A stretch of DNA of 64,000 nucleotides from Mycobacterium sp. IS-3022 (GCF_001500065.1 NZ_LQIN01000015.1:1-64000); one strand, 5' to 3'. Counted from the stretch's first letter, positions 24,903 to 34,539 are shown. Notes: generated by a model from the letters alone, not told the origin. Numbers and translations: made by a program.

Positions 24903-26014
24903 GGGGCGAACCGTCGCTGGGTGATCAGCTGTTCGACTTCGTCATTGTCCGCGCCGAGCGGCGCCGCCGGCCCAACCACGTGCGGCCTTGTTCCACAACG
25001 CGATTGGTCCTCGAGCGGCAACTGCGCATACGTGGCGGCCACGGCGGCCATCGACATCTCGATCAACTCGCCGCCGCCGCTGCGCAACGACTGCACCACC
25101 GCCGACGCCGCCTCCAGGCCGGTCAGCGGGTCGGCGATCGCGTCACCACAGAAGACCGGATCGTCGGTGCCACCGCAGACCAGGCCGCCCGATACGGCGG
25201 CGTCGTCGCCGAACGCGACCCAGTTCGCGCGGTCGCCGTCGGCGCCGTGCCCGGTGACCCGAAGCCACACCCGCCCGTCGCGCGGCAGCACATCCGTCGG
25301 CGCAAGGCCTCGGCGGGCCAATGCGGCGGGCCGCGACGACTCGATCACCACATCGGCGGCGGCGAGTAGCGCCCGCAAGCCGGCGGGCTCGTCGAAATCG
25401 ACGACGTACGAGAGCTTTCCGGCGTTCATCCAGTCGAAGAACGGTTGCGGCCCGCTGCGGGCGCCGTCGGGTCGGGCAGCACTCTCGACTTTCACCACGG
25501 TCGCACCCGCAAGCGACAGCAGCTGCGCGCACAGTGGGCCCGCCCACATCGCGGACAGGTCGGCGACCAACAGACCGGCCGGGCCGCGCGTCGCGGTGGC
25601 CGCGCCGAACGGATACACCCGCGCCGGCTCGGCGGGTGTCTCGGCGAGCGCGGCGACCGGCAATCCGAGCAGCCGGGCACGCTCGGTCACGTCGGCGCAG
25701 TCACGATCGGCGACCCAGCGCTCTACGGCCGGCCATGGGTCGTCCACCCCGTCGGCACCCAGCAGCGCGGGTACGGCGTCGAAGTCGTCAGGGCGGGACA
25801 GCGTGAGCGCACACCAACCATCCCGGCTCGACATGAGGCGCGTCGCACCGCCCGCCGAGACCCGCCCATTCGGTGACAGACCCAGGAGTGCGGCCCGCCC
25901 GCCGATCAACTCGGCTGCGTCGACCGTGACGCCGGTGAACGTCTCGTAGGCGGCGGCGACCTGCCGTGCCCGCTCGAGCACGGCGGTCGGGACGGTCAAC
26001 GACGTCGACGTCAC
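24896..26014 (-). CDS. CaiB/BaiF (family III) CoA-transferase with apparently permuted domain order
   Basis: About 372 residues from GTG at 26014 (GGGGA upstream); another GTG at 26050 would add 12. The Rossmann start of family III CoA-transferases (VADLSAMWAGPLCAQLL, then VVKVES) is normally at the N-terminus but here begins near residue 142. It continues through WMNAGKLSYVVDFD and VVIESSRP to SLRSGGGELIEMSM. The preceding 140 residues (ATRLMSSRDGWCALTLSRPDDF and on to ARLLGLPVAAL) resemble the segment that normally follows. The family moves CoA between carboxylic acids. The usual catalytic Asp falls in the region GDAIADPLTG, where Asp is present. Confidence 0.72.
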   Translation of the reverse strand: MTSTSLTVPTAVLERARQVAAAYETFTGVTVDAAELIGGRAALLGLSPNGRVSAGGATRLMSSRDGWCALTLSRPDDFDAVPALLGADGVDDPWPAVERWVADRDCADVTERARLLGLPVAALAETPAEPARVYPFGAATATRGPAGLLVADLSAMWAGPLCAQLLSLAGATVVKVESAARPDGARSGPQPFFDWMNAGKLSYVVDFDEPAGLRALLAAADVVIESSRPAALARRGLAPTDVLPRDGRVWLRVTGHGADGDRANWVAFGDDAAVSGGLVCGGTDDPVFCGDAIADPLTGLEAASAVVQSLRSGGGELIEMSMAAVAATYAQLPLEDQSRCGTRPHVVGPAAPLGADNDEVEQLITQRRFAPC

Positions 26015-26142
26015 ATCCCCATTGTCGGTCGACTGCGCGAACGCGCACACCCCGGGGTGGGGTCGCGCTCATAACTGCAACGCGGTGAACCGCCAGTCGA
26101 GCGCCTGGCGGTCCTGCTCAGGCTGGTACTCGGCCGCACAAA

Positions 26143-27309
26143 GTGTCAATATGGCCGGACGTGAACGAGGAAGAGACCATTCTGGTCGCCACCGTGCGGG
26201 CATTCGTCGACCGCGAGGTCAAGCCCCGGGTGCGCGACGTCGAACACGCCAACGAATACCCGGAGGCGTGGATCGAGCAGATGAAGCAGATCGGCATCTA
26301 CGGCCTGGCGATACCCGAAGAATACGGCGGTTCGCCGGTGTCGATGCCGTGCTACGTCGAGGTGACCCAGGAACTATCCCGCGGCTGGATGAGCCTGGCG
26401 GGCGCGATGGGCGGGCACACCGTCGTCGCCAAACTGCTCACGCTTTTCGGCACGGAGGACCAGAAGCGGCACTACCTGCCGGCGATGGCCACCGGTGAAG
26501 TGCGAGCCACAATGGCGCTGACCGAGCCCGGTGGCGGTTCGGACCTGCAGAACATGTCGACGACCGCGCTGCCGTGCGTCGGCGGCGGGCTGACGATCAA
26601 CGGCTCGAAGACGTGGATTTCCAACGCGCGACGGTCGGGGCTGATCGCGCTGCTGTGCAAGACCGATCCGGCCGCCACCCCGCGGCACAAGGGCATCTCG
26701 GTGGTGCTCGTCGAGCAGGGTATGACGGGGCTGTCGGTGTCGCGTGACCTGCCGAAGCTGGGGTACAAGGGTGTCGAGTCATGCGAGTTGGTTTTCGAGG
26801 ACTGCCGCGTGCCCGCCTCGGCGATCCTCGGCGGTGAACCCGGCAAGGGTTTTACGCAGATGATGAAAGGTCTTGAGACCGGCCGTATTCAGGTTGCGTC
26901 ACGGGCGCTCGGGGTGGCGACGGCTGCGTTGGAGGACGCGCTGCGTTACGCCCAGGAGCGCGAGAGCTTCGGTCAGCCGATCTGGAAGCACCAGTCGATC
27001 GGCAACTACCTGGCCGACATGGCAACCAAGTTGACCGCCGCGCGCCAACTGACCCGGTATGCCGCCGAACGCTATGACAGCGGGGAGCGCTGCGACATGG
27101 AGGCGGGCATGGCGAAGCTGTTCGCCTCCGAGATCGCGATGGAGATCGCGCTGGATGCGGTGCGCATCCACGGCGGCTACGGCTACTCGACGGAATACGA
27201 CGTCGAGCGCTACTTCCGCGATGCACCGCTGATGATCGTCGGTGAAGGCACCAACGAGATTCAGCGCAACGTCATCGCCGCGCAGTTGGTGGCCAGAGGC
27301 GGCATCTAG
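26143..27309 (+). CDS. fadE3: Acyl-CoA dehydrogenase, probable FadE3
   Basis: A 388-residue single-domain acyl-CoA dehydrogenase. FAD/substrate motif MALTEPGGGSDLQNMSTTAL, arginine-glycine region YAQERESFGQPIWKHQSI, and catalytic Glu368 in VGEGTNEIQRN. All expected residues are present. It introduces the 2,3 double bond into acyl-CoA. The GTG at 26143 is used; a GTG at 26161 is also possible and neither has a strong ribosome site. Orientation opposite to fadD4 agrees with Rv0215c (fadE3) and Rv0214, although the M. tuberculosis protein is somewhat shorter, so the symbol is tentative. Confidence 0.8.
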   Translation: MSIWPDVNEEETILVATVRAFVDREVKPRVRDVEHANEYPEAWIEQMKQIGIYGLAIPEEYGGSPVSMPCYVEVTQELSRGWMSLAGAMGGHTVVAKLLTLFGTEDQKRHYLPAMATGEVRATMALTEPGGGSDLQNMSTTALPCVGGGLTINGSKTWISNARRSGLIALLCKTDPAATPRHKGISVVLVEQGMTGLSVSRDLPKLGYKGVESCELVFEDCRVPASAILGGEPGKGFTQMMKGLETGRIQVASRALGVATAALEDALRYAQERESFGQPIWKHQSIGNYLADMATKLTAARQLTRYAAERYDSGERCDMEAGMAKLFASEIAMEIALDAVRIHGGYGYSTEYDVERYFRDAPLMIVGEGTNEIQRNVIAAQLVARGGI

Positions 27310-27382
27310 CTTCGACGCGGCCAGCCATTTCCTGCCCGAACCGTAGACCTACCGCGTGACGTTACGCCGGTCGGGTTGAAGC

Positions 27383-27431
27383 GATTTCGGTGTCGCTGGT
27401 TGCGCTGACCGCAACTAACTACACCGAAATC
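27383..27431. terminator. Two-part hairpin between convergent fadE3 and enoyl-CoA hydratase genes
   Basis: Outer arms GATTTCGGTGT (27383-27393) and ACACCGAAATC (27421-27431) pair perfectly over 11 bases. Inside, GTTGCG and CGCAAC pair perfectly around a 5-base loop, separated from the outer stem by a symmetric 5/5 internal loop. The right arm reaches the stop codon of the minus-strand gene. Likely a bidirectional terminator or processing structure. Confidence 0.55.
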
Positions 27432-28311
27432 ACACGATTTCGTCGATCAGTTCCCACCGCAGCGCCGTGGGCGGGTCGATCGTCCGGCCGGACAACACCA
27501 GATAGGCCGTCCGCCAGCGGCCGATCCGACGAGTCACGCTCACCGTCCCGCCGGCGCCGGGAATCAGGCCGAGGCTCAGTTCGGGCAGCCCGAAGACCGC
27601 ATCGGCGCTCGATCGGACATGTCCACAGAAGGCTGCCATTTCCAACCCGCTGCCCAACACCTGACCGTGCACCTCGGCGCGGCACCGCTCCCCCAGGCGT
27701 GCCGTCAGTTCGTCGAGCACCAGCGCCGGGCTGTGGCGGGTCCTGGCGAAGTGCGCGCTGGCCGGGTCGGCGAAGCTGCCGAACTCGGCCAGGTCGCCGC
27801 CGCTGCAGAACGACGGCCCGTTGCCGGACAGGACCACCTCGGTGATCGATGGGTCGAGGCGCGCGACCTCCAGCGCTTCCAGCAGTGCCGCGCGCGCGTC
27901 GGTGGAAAACGCGTTGTGCCGCTGGGGCCGATCGAATCGGACGTGCAGCGTGTCCCCGACCCGTTCGGCGGCGACGGGGTCGGGAATGTCGGGCAGTTTC
28001 GCCGGCCCCCGCTCGGCGAGCCAACGCGCGAACTCCGGACCCGACTGCAGCGTCGAGTACGCCAGCGATTCGGTGATGACACCGGTGAACGCAGGCGCGG
28101 CGGGGTCGGCGGCGCGCAGCACGTCGTCGCAGATGCCTGCCGCGTGCGGCCATCGCGCGCACCGCTGTCGTAACTCGCCGAGCGCGTCGGACACCGAGGG
28201 CACGGTGACGACCCGCCGGTCGTCGATGTCGTCCTCGGACAGCGTGAAAGCGGCGTCGTCCGTTGGCGTTCCGGTCGCGACGGTCACACCGCCCGCGAGC
28301 ATGTGCGTCAC
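27430..28311 (-). CDS. Enoyl-CoA hydratase/isomerase family protein with N-terminal extension
   Basis: About 293 residues. The crotonase core starts around residue 105 (LHVRFDRPQRHNAFSTDAR), with oxyanion motifs GPSFCSGGDLAEFG and GQVLGSGLEMAAFC, then GLIPGAGGTVSVTRR. The first 100 residues are an extension I cannot assign. GTG at 28311 overlaps the fadD4 stop codon (GTGA); an ATG at 28302 is an alternative. The frame upstream of 28311 is a shadow of fadD4. With fadD4 it forms a ligase-hydratase pair for the same acyl substrate. Confidence 0.8.
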   Translation of the reverse strand: MTHMLAGGVTVATGTPTDDAAFTLSEDDIDDRRVVTVPSVSDALGELRQRCARWPHAAGICDDVLRAADPAAPAFTGVITESLAYSTLQSGPEFARWLAERGPAKLPDIPDPVAAERVGDTLHVRFDRPQRHNAFSTDARAALLEALEVARLDPSITEVVLSGNGPSFCSGGDLAEFGSFADPASAHFARTRHSPALVLDELTARLGERCRAEVHGQVLGSGLEMAAFCGHVRSSADAVFGLPELSLGLIPGAGGTVSVTRRIGRWRTAYLVLSGRTIDPPTALRWELIDEIV

Positions 28312-29858
28312 GAGTACTTCTTGATCAGCTCCTGCTTGTACAGCTTGCCGGTGTCGGTGCGCGGCAGCTGCGCTTCGAAGGAGATCGACCGTGGACACTT
28401 GTAGTGCGCCAACCGATCCCGCAGCCACGCGAGCAAGTCGTCGGCGAACTCCTCGGTGGCGTCGGCCGGGTCGACGGTCTGCACCACACCTTTGACCCGT
28501 TGACCCATTTCGTCGTCGGGGACCCCGAACACCGCGGCGTCCAACACCTTCGGGTGGGTGATCAACATGTTCTCGGCCTCCTGCGGATAGATGTTGACGC
28601 CGCCGGAGATGATCATGTGGTGCCTGCGGTCGGTCAGGTACAGGTAGCCGTCCTCGTCGACGTAGCCGATGTCGCCGACTGTGGTCCAGCCACGCTCGTC
28701 GCGCGATTTGGCGGTCTTCTCCGGGTCGTTGAGGTACTCGAACGTGTTTCCGCCCTCGAAGTAGATCTCGCCGGGCTCGCCGGGCGGTAACTCGTTGCCG
28801 TCCTCGTCGAGAATGTGCAGGTTGCCGGTCATCGGCTTGCCGACCGAACCGGGGTGCGCCAGCCAGTCCTCCGCGCTGATCAGCGTGGAACCGTGTGCCT
28901 CCGAGGAGGCGTAGTACTCGTCGATGATCGGCCCCCACCACTCGATCATCTGCTTCTTGATCTCGACGGGGCACGGCGCAGCGGCGTGGATGACCCGCTT
29001 GAGGCTGGACACGTCGTACGAATTACGCACCGAATCCGGCAGTTTCAGCATCCGGGTGAACATCGCCGGAACGAACTGACCGTGCGTGACCCCGTAACGC
29101 TGGATCGCGTCGAGAGCACTTTCGGGATCGAACTTCTCCATCACCACCGTCGTGTAGCCGGCGGCCTGCACGGTCATCGACCACACCGAAGGCGCCGTGT
29201 GATAGAGCGGCGCCGGACTCAGATACACCGAATCCGGCTGCATCCAGACGGCGACGAGCATCGTCATCAGGCCCGGCGCCTCCGCGGGCGACAGGTGCGG
29301 AAGCTCGCGCTTGATGCCCTTGGGGCGGCCGGTGGTGCCCGACGAGTACTGCAGCAAGTCGCCCTCGATCTCATCGGCGATCGGCGTATCGGGTTGCCCG
29401 GCAACGCATTCCGGGTAACGCTGCCAGCCGTCGAGATCGCTGGAGGCGCCTGTCGCCGACGGATCGGCTCCGTCGGCAATGAGTAGCACCGGGGGCAGGC
29501 CTCGTGGCAACTCAGCGGCGAGCCCCGCGAGCGTCTTCCGTTGTGCGGCCGAGCCGATGATCCCTTTCGCGTTGCTGTTGTCGACGATGTAGGCCGCCTC
29601 GGCCGCGGTCAGATGCGTGTTGATCGGCACGTAGTACAGGCCGCTGCGGCGCGCCGCCCACATCACGGCGTGGAAGTGCTCGTTGTTCTCCATGAGCATG
29701 GCCACGGTGTCGCCTTCGACGAGTCCGGCCTTCCGGAAGTGATGAGCCAACCGGTTGGCGCGCGCCTCGAGCTCACCGAACGTCACCACGGTTCCCGACG
29801 GATGCATGACGACGGCCGGCTTGTCGGGGGTGGCCTCGGCGTGTTCGCGGATCTGCAT
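28308..29858 (-). CDS. fadD4: Acyl-CoA synthetase FadD4
   Basis: A 516-residue adenylate-forming ligase. The ATP motif YSSGTTGRPKG is at residues 171-181. The adenylation core continues through DEYYASSEAHGST and TVGDIGYVDEDGYLYLTDRR, and the C-terminal lysine is in PRTDTGKLYKQELIKKYS. The whole sequence agrees closely with my memory of M. tuberculosis FadD4 (Rv0214). It activates carboxylic acids to acyl-adenylate then acyl-CoA. A perfect palindrome containing TTGACA lies 25 bases upstream of the start, so repression at the promoter is likely. Confidence 0.88.
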   Translation of the reverse strand: MQIREHAEATPDKPAVVMHPSGTVVTFGELEARANRLAHHFRKAGLVEGDTVAMLMENNEHFHAVMWAARRSGLYYVPINTHLTAAEAAYIVDNSNAKGIIGSAAQRKTLAGLAAELPRGLPPVLLIADGADPSATGASSDLDGWQRYPECVAGQPDTPIADEIEGDLLQYSSGTTGRPKGIKRELPHLSPAEAPGLMTMLVAVWMQPDSVYLSPAPLYHTAPSVWSMTVQAAGYTTVVMEKFDPESALDAIQRYGVTHGQFVPAMFTRMLKLPDSVRNSYDVSSLKRVIHAAAPCPVEIKKQMIEWWGPIIDEYYASSEAHGSTLISAEDWLAHPGSVGKPMTGNLHILDEDGNELPPGEPGEIYFEGGNTFEYLNDPEKTAKSRDERGWTTVGDIGYVDEDGYLYLTDRRHHMIISGGVNIYPQEAENMLITHPKVLDAAVFGVPDDEMGQRVKGVVQTVDPADATEEFADDLLAWLRDRLAHYKCPRSISFEAQLPRTDTGKLYKQELIKKYS

Positions 29859-29882
29859 GGGCCGACTCTACGACGCGTCGAG

Positions 29883-29896
29883 TTGACAGGTGTCAA
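29883..29896. promoter_or_regulatory. Perfect palindrome in the divergent fadD4/cyclase promoter
   Basis: TTGACAGGTGTCAA has perfect 6-base arms with a 2-base centre. The arms double as -35-like elements (TTGACA) on each strand. A regulator binding here could control fadD4 and the divergent signalling gene. Confidence 0.45.
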
Positions 29897-29972
29897 GTGG
29901 TCGAACCTGTCCGCTGTCGACACCGCCGACTTAGCATGAACCCGCAGGGTATGGAGGTGCGGCGGTGGCCGA

Positions 29973-32627
29973 ATGAGAGGCGGACAAGAAGCGGCGCCTT
30001 CTGGGATCGTCACGTTTCTGTTCACCGACATCGAAGGGTCGACCCGGCGATGGGAGGCCGACCCCTCGGGGATGCGGCGCGCGCTGACCGTCCACGACGA
30101 CACGTTGCGACGGGCGGTGAAGTCGCACGAAGGCTGGTTGTTCAAGCACACGGGTGACGGAATCTGCGCAGCCTTCGCCTCGCCCAGGCAAGCGGTCGAC
30201 GCCGCCGTCGTCGCCCAACGATCGCTTGAAATACCGGTCCGCATGGGCGTTGCGACTGGCGAGGCGGAGTGTCGGGACAGCGACTACTTCGGTGCCGTGT
30301 TGAACCGCACTGCGCGGCTGATGGGCGCCGGCCACGGCGGCCAGATTCTGCTCGACGGTGCGACGGCCGGATTGCTCACTGGTGTCGATCTGATTTCGCT
30401 GGGGCCGAGGCGCCTGCGCGACATCGCCAAGGCGGTGGAGATCTTTCAGGTTCGGGCACCGGGCCTTCGTACCGACTTCCCTGCGTTGAGGACGGCCGAA
30501 CCGGCTACAGGCAAAGTCCGCCGCCCGACAACGAGTTTCGTTGGGCGAGAGAGGGAGCTCGCCGAGCTGGTGACCACACTGAAGGCACATCGGGTGGTGA
30601 CGCTCATCGGCGTCGGCGGCGTAGGCAAGACCCGGTTGGCGCTGGAGTTGGCCGATCGTTCCGCCGACGACTTTCCGGATGGGGTATTCGTGATCGAGCT
30701 TTCGCCCGTCGGAGACCCGGCGGCGGTCCCCGAGATAGTCGCGGCCGCACTGGGCGTAGTCCAGCAACCGGGGCTCAACCTCACCGAAAGCGTCGCCGCC
30801 GCATCAGAAGGAAGAACTCGGCTCTTGGTGTTCGACAACTGCGAACACCTCTTGGATGCCGTTGCCGACGTGATCGAAGCCATCCTGGCTCAGTCGACGA
30901 CCGTGAAGATGCTCGCGACGAGTCGCGAAGGGCTAGGGCTGACTGATGAGCGGTTGTGGCTGGTGCCCTCCCTCGACGTCGAATCCAGCGCCGCAACACT
31001 TTTCGTAGAGCGTGCAGCAGCCGTCACGTCCGCTGCACCTTCGCTGGCTCACTCCGAGGCAGTGGCTGATATCTGCCGTCGTCTTGAGGGGATCCCGTTG
31101 GCGATCGAGCTGGCCGCATCGCGCATGCAGTCCATGACCGCCGCGGAACTGCGCGACCGGCTGGATAACCGATTTCGGTTGCTCGTTGGGTCGCGACGCG
31201 GGCTGGAACGCCATCAAACCCTGCGGCATGCGGTTCAGTGGTCTTATGACCTCCTGAGCGACGGTGAAAGGTTTTTGCTTGCAAGATGTTCGGTATTCGC
31301 CGGCGGATTCGATCTGACTGCCGCTTGCGTATTGGCCGACAATTCCGACGAACTGGCGACCCTGAATTTGCTCGATTCGCTCGTACGGAAATCTCTGCTC
31401 GTCGCTGACAGATCTTCGGTACACACCCGGTTCACGATGCTGGAGACCATCCGCCAGTTCGCCGAGGAACGACTCGTGTCATCAGGAAACGCGAACGCGG
31501 TACGCGCCGCGCACGCACGTCACTTCGCCAGCAAGGCAACCGAAGCCAAGGCGCAGTGGAACACCCCCCGACAGCGAAAAGCCCACGAGTGGTTGGCCCT
31601 GGAACTTGCGAATCTGCGCGCTGCGTTCCGGTGGGCTGCCAGTGAAGAGGATCTCGAATCGGCTACCGCGGTTGCAGTGCATGCCGCCTTTCTGGGCTAC
31701 GCCACCGAGCAGTGGGAACCGGTCGGATGGGTAGAGGAGATCATCCCTCGTGCCGAAGCGGTGCAACATCCGCGTCTGGCACAGCTGTACGTCGCAGCCA
31801 CCTATTGTGCTGCGGTAGGCCGAGTCCACGAGTTCGTCCACTACGCCGAGGCGGCCCGGGCGGCCATCGAAAGCGGCCGCTTCGACGCCGTGAACGACGA
31901 ACTCGGATGTGCTGTCGCGGCCGGCTACAACACCGTGGGTCAGGCCGACCGGGCCATCGACTGGTGTCGCTTCACGCTCGCACGAAGCCCGGGACCTCAT
32001 ACCGCCAGCAGGACAGTGCTGGCAGTGACATTGGCTTTCTCGGGCGCCACGGAAGAAGCGGTCGCGTTGTCGGAGGACATGCTCACTGCGGTGCAAGATG
32101 CCCACAACTCCGACATGCTTGCCGCCGTACTCCTGGGATACGGCTGGGCCCGCCGGGAAACCGATCCCGTCAGCGCTTACGAGGCACTGCTGCGCGGCCT
32201 GACGATCAGCACCGAAAACGGCAACCGGCAGCAGGCGTCGATCATCGCGCTGCTGTTGTCGAGGGTCGCGGCCACAGCCGGGAAGCCGGGCGAGGCGCTC
32301 GACCACATCTTGCTGACCATCCGCCAGTACTACGACTCCGGCAGCGTCCTACTACTCTTCAACGGTTTCGGTGTGCTCGCCGCGTTGCTGGACGACCTCG
32401 GACACCACGAGCCTGCGGCTACCATCAGCGGGTTCGCCGCGGGGAGTCTCGCGCTCTCAGCCTTCCCCGAAATCGGCACCTCGATTGCCCATCTGCGCGG
32501 TGAACTCGGAGACGAACGCTACGAGTCGCTGGCGAGCCGGGGCACGCAGATGACGAGGGCCGAAATGGCGGACTACGCCTTCGATCAGATCGACCACGCC
32601 AGGGCACAACTGGCCGCCAGCGGCTGA
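29973..32627 (+). CDS. Class III nucleotidyl cyclase / STAND NTPase signalling protein lacking its LuxR domain
   Basis: An 884-residue protein. Residues 11-160 are a class III cyclase domain: metal ligands Asp19 (FLFTDIEGST) and Asp62 (KHTGDG), and transition-state Asn111/Arg115 (LNRTARL). A STAND-type ATPase follows, with Walker A GVGGVGKT (213-220) and Walker B RLLVFDNCEHLL. The C-terminal 400 residues are helical, TPR-like. M. tuberculosis relatives (for example Rv0386, Rv1358, Rv2488c) end in a LuxR DNA-binding domain. Here the stop codon falls just before an in-frame remnant of that domain. It may therefore signal through cAMP without binding DNA. The start ATG 29973 has a weak ribosome site. 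Confidence 0.82.
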   Translation: MRGGQEAAPSGIVTFLFTDIEGSTRRWEADPSGMRRALTVHDDTLRRAVKSHEGWLFKHTGDGICAAFASPRQAVDAAVVAQRSLEIPVRMGVATGEAECRDSDYFGAVLNRTARLMGAGHGGQILLDGATAGLLTGVDLISLGPRRLRDIAKAVEIFQVRAPGLRTDFPALRTAEPATGKVRRPTTSFVGRERELAELVTTLKAHRVVTLIGVGGVGKTRLALELADRSADDFPDGVFVIELSPVGDPAAVPEIVAAALGVVQQPGLNLTESVAAASEGRTRLLVFDNCEHLLDAVADVIEAILAQSTTVKMLATSREGLGLTDERLWLVPSLDVESSAATLFVERAAAVTSAAPSLAHSEAVADICRRLEGIPLAIELAASRMQSMTAAELRDRLDNRFRLLVGSRRGLERHQTLRHAVQWSYDLLSDGERFLLARCSVFAGGFDLTAACVLADNSDELATLNLLDSLVRKSLLVADRSSVHTRFTMLETIRQFAEERLVSSGNANAVRAAHARHFASKATEAKAQWNTPRQRKAHEWLALELANLRAAFRWAASEEDLESATAVAVHAAFLGYATEQWEPVGWVEEIIPRAEAVQHPRLAQLYVAATYCAAVGRVHEFVHYAEAARAAIESGRFDAVNDELGCAVAAGYNTVGQADRAIDWCRFTLARSPGPHTASRTVLAVTLAFSGATEEAVALSEDMLTAVQDAHNSDMLAAVLLGYGWARRETDPVSAYEALLRGLTISTENGNRQQASIIALLLSRVAATAGKPGEALDHILLTIRQYYDSGSVLLLFNGFGVLAALLDDLGHHEPAATISGFAAGSLALSAFPEIGTSIAHLRGELGDERYESLASRGTQMTRAEMADYAFDQIDHARAQLAASG

Positions 32628-32711
32628 GGTCAGCTGACCGCGCGCGACCGCGAAGTGCTGCATTTCCGCGGCGTGTCGCGTGCAAACACGGCCGCTCACG
32701 GTAGGGGGTAA
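32628..32711 (+). pseudogene. Remnant of a LuxR-type helix-turn-helix in frame after the cyclase stop
   Basis: Reading straight through the TGA at 32625-32627 gives GQLTARDREVLHFRGVSRAN and then a stop at 32709. LTARDREVL is the hallmark start of LuxR/GerE domains (LTxREREVL). The rest of the four-helix domain is gone, so this looks like decay after a stop mutation and truncation next to pckA. Confidence 0.6.
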
Positions 32712-32712
32712 G

Positions 32713-34539
32713 TTAGTCGGCCTCGGCCAACCGGTGCTTGAGCGCGTCGAACTCGTCCTTGATGCCGGTCGGCAGCTTCTCGCCGACGAACTCGAACCAC
32801 TCCTCGATCAGCGGAAGCTCCTGGCGCCACTCCTCGACGTTGACCTTGAGCGCAGCATCCACGTCGGCCGGATCGACGTCCAGGCCGGACAGGTCGAGAT
32901 CCTCGGCGGTGGGCACGGTGCCGATCGGCGTGGTGCGGCCACCGGCCTTCTGCTCGATCCGGTCGATGATCCACTTCATCACGCGGCTGTTCTCACCGAA
33001 GCCCGGCCACAGGAAGCGGCCGTCGTCGCCGCGGCGGAACCAGTTCACGAAGAAGATCTTCGGCATCTTCGACTCGTCGGACTGCTTGCCGACGTCGATC
33101 CAGTGCGCGAAGTAGTCGCCGACGTTGTAGCCGAGGAACGGCAGCATCGCCATCGGGTCGCGGCGCACGGTGCCGACCTTGCCCTCGGCGGCGGCGGTCT
33201 GCTCGGAACCCATCGTGGCGCCGATGAACACGCCGTGCTGCCAGTCGCGGGCCTGCGTCACCAGCGGCACCGTCGTCTTGCGGCGCGCGCCGAACAGGAT
33301 CGCCGAGATCGGCACGCCCTGCGGATCGTCCCACTCGGGCGCCAGCGTCGGGCACTGCGACATCGGGGTGCAGTAGCGCGAGTTGGGATGCGCGGCCTTC
33401 TCTTCGGACTCCGGCGTCCAGTCGCGGCCCTTCCAGTCGATCAGGTGCTGCGGATCGCCCTCGAGGCCCTCCCACCACACGTCGTTGTCGTCGGTCAGCG
33501 CGACGTTGGTGAACACGGTGTTGCCGGCCTCGATGGTCTTCATCGCGTTCGGGTTCGACGACCAGTTGGTGCCCGGCGCGACGCCGAAGAAGCCGAACTC
33601 GGGGTTGACGGCGTAGAGGCGACCGTCCTTGCCGAACCGCATCCAGGCGATGTCGTCGCCGATGGTCTCGGCGCGCCACCCCGGAATCGTGGGCTGCAGC
33701 ATCGCGAGGTTGGTCTTACCGCACGCCGACGGGAACGCCGCGGCGACGAAGTACGCCTTGTTCTCCGGGCTGATCAGCTTGAGGATCAGCATGTGCTCGG
33801 CGAGCCAACCCTCGTCGTGCGCCATCGCCGAGGCGATGCGAAGCGAGTAGCACTTCTTGCCCAGCAGCGCGTTGCCGCCGTAGCCGGAGCCGTAGCTCCA
33901 GATCTCACGGGTCTCGGGGAAGTGGCTGATGTACTTGGTGTCGTTGCACGGCCACGGCACGTCCTTCTGGCCCGGCTCCAGCGGCGCACCGATCGAGTGC
34001 AGCGCCTTGACGAAGAACCCGTCGGTGCCCATCTTGTCCAGCGCGGCCTTGCCCATCCGGGTCATCGTGCGCATCGACACCACGACGTACTCGGAGTCGG
34101 TGATCTCGACACCCAGCTTGGGATCCTCGGCGCCGAGCGGGCCCATGCAGAAGGGCACCACGTACATGGTGCGGCCGCGCATGCAGCCGCGGTACAGGTC
34201 GGTCATGGTCTGGCGCATCTCGGCGGGCGCCATCCAGTTGTTGGTGGGGCCGGCGTCGATCTCCTTCTCGGTGCAGATGAAGGTCCGTGACTCCACGCGT
34301 GCGACGTCCGACGGGTCAGACAGCGCGAGGTACGAGTTCGGCTTCTTCTCGTCGTTGAGCCGGGTGAAGGTGCCTGCCGCCACCAGTTGCTCGCACAGGC
34401 GGGCGTTCTCCTCGTCAGATCCGTCGGCGAACACCACGCGGTCGGGCTGCGTCAGTTCGGCGACCTCTTGAACCCAAGCGAGCAGACCCTTGTGCTTCGT
34501 CGGTGCGGTGTCCAGACCTGGGATGGTCGCTGCGGTCAT
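32713..34539 (-). CDS. pckA: Phosphoenolpyruvate carboxykinase (GTP)
   Basis: A 608-residue GTP-dependent PEPCK (M. tuberculosis PckA is 606). The P-loop/active-site segment is [15 protein letters not shown], with the hyper-reactive Cys characteristic of the GTP class; [20 protein letters not shown] and [16 protein letters not shown] regions also match. It converts oxaloacetate to phosphoenolpyruvate, the entry to gluconeogenesis during growth on fatty acids and sterols, which fits the lipid genes nearby. ATG at 34539 has an AGGAG site. A 141-base gap separates it from the upstream GTPase-like gene, so it probably has its own promoter. Confidence 0.93.
   Translation of the reverse strand: MTAATIPGLDTAPTKHKGLLAWVQEVAELTQPDRVVFADGSDEENARLCEQLVAAGTFTRLNDEKKPNSYLALSDPSDVARVESRTFICTEKEIDAGPTNNWMAPAEMRQTMTDLYRGCMRGRTMYVVPFCMGPLGAEDPKLGVEITDSEYVVVSMRTMTRMGKAALDKMGTDGFFVKALHSIGAPLEPGQKDVPWPCNDTKYISHFPETREIWSYGSGYGGNALLGKKCYSLRIASAMAHDEGWLAEHMLILKLISPENKAYFVAAAFPSACGKTNLAMLQPTIPGWRAETIGDDIAWMRFGKDGRLYAVNPEFGFFGVAPGTNWSSNPNAMKTIEAGNTVFTNVALTDDNDVWWEGLEGDPQHLIDWKGRDWTPESEEKAAHPNSRYCTPMSQCPTLAPEWDDPQGVPISAILFGARRKTTVPLVTQARDWQHGVFIGATMGSEQTAAAEGKVGTVRRDPMAMLPFLGYNVGDYFAHWIDVGKQSDESKMPKIFFVNWFRRGDDGRFLWPGFGENSRVMKWIIDRIEQKAGGRTTPIGTVPTAEDLDLSGLDVDPADVDAALKVNVEEWRQELPLIEEWFEFVGEKLPTGIKDEFDALKHRLAEAD

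Noticed and set aside
26048..26059. CACCCCGGGGTG palindrome in the CaiB/fadE3 divergent region
   Set aside because: Perfect over 12 bases, but pure GC palindromes of this length arise easily at this base composition, and it overlaps an alternative start codon. Not strong enough for an operator call.
27419..28162. Long minus-strand frame overlapping the enoyl-CoA hydratase
   Set aside because: Arg-rich translation typical of a shadow frame in high-GC DNA; the overlapping frame shows clear crotonase motifs.
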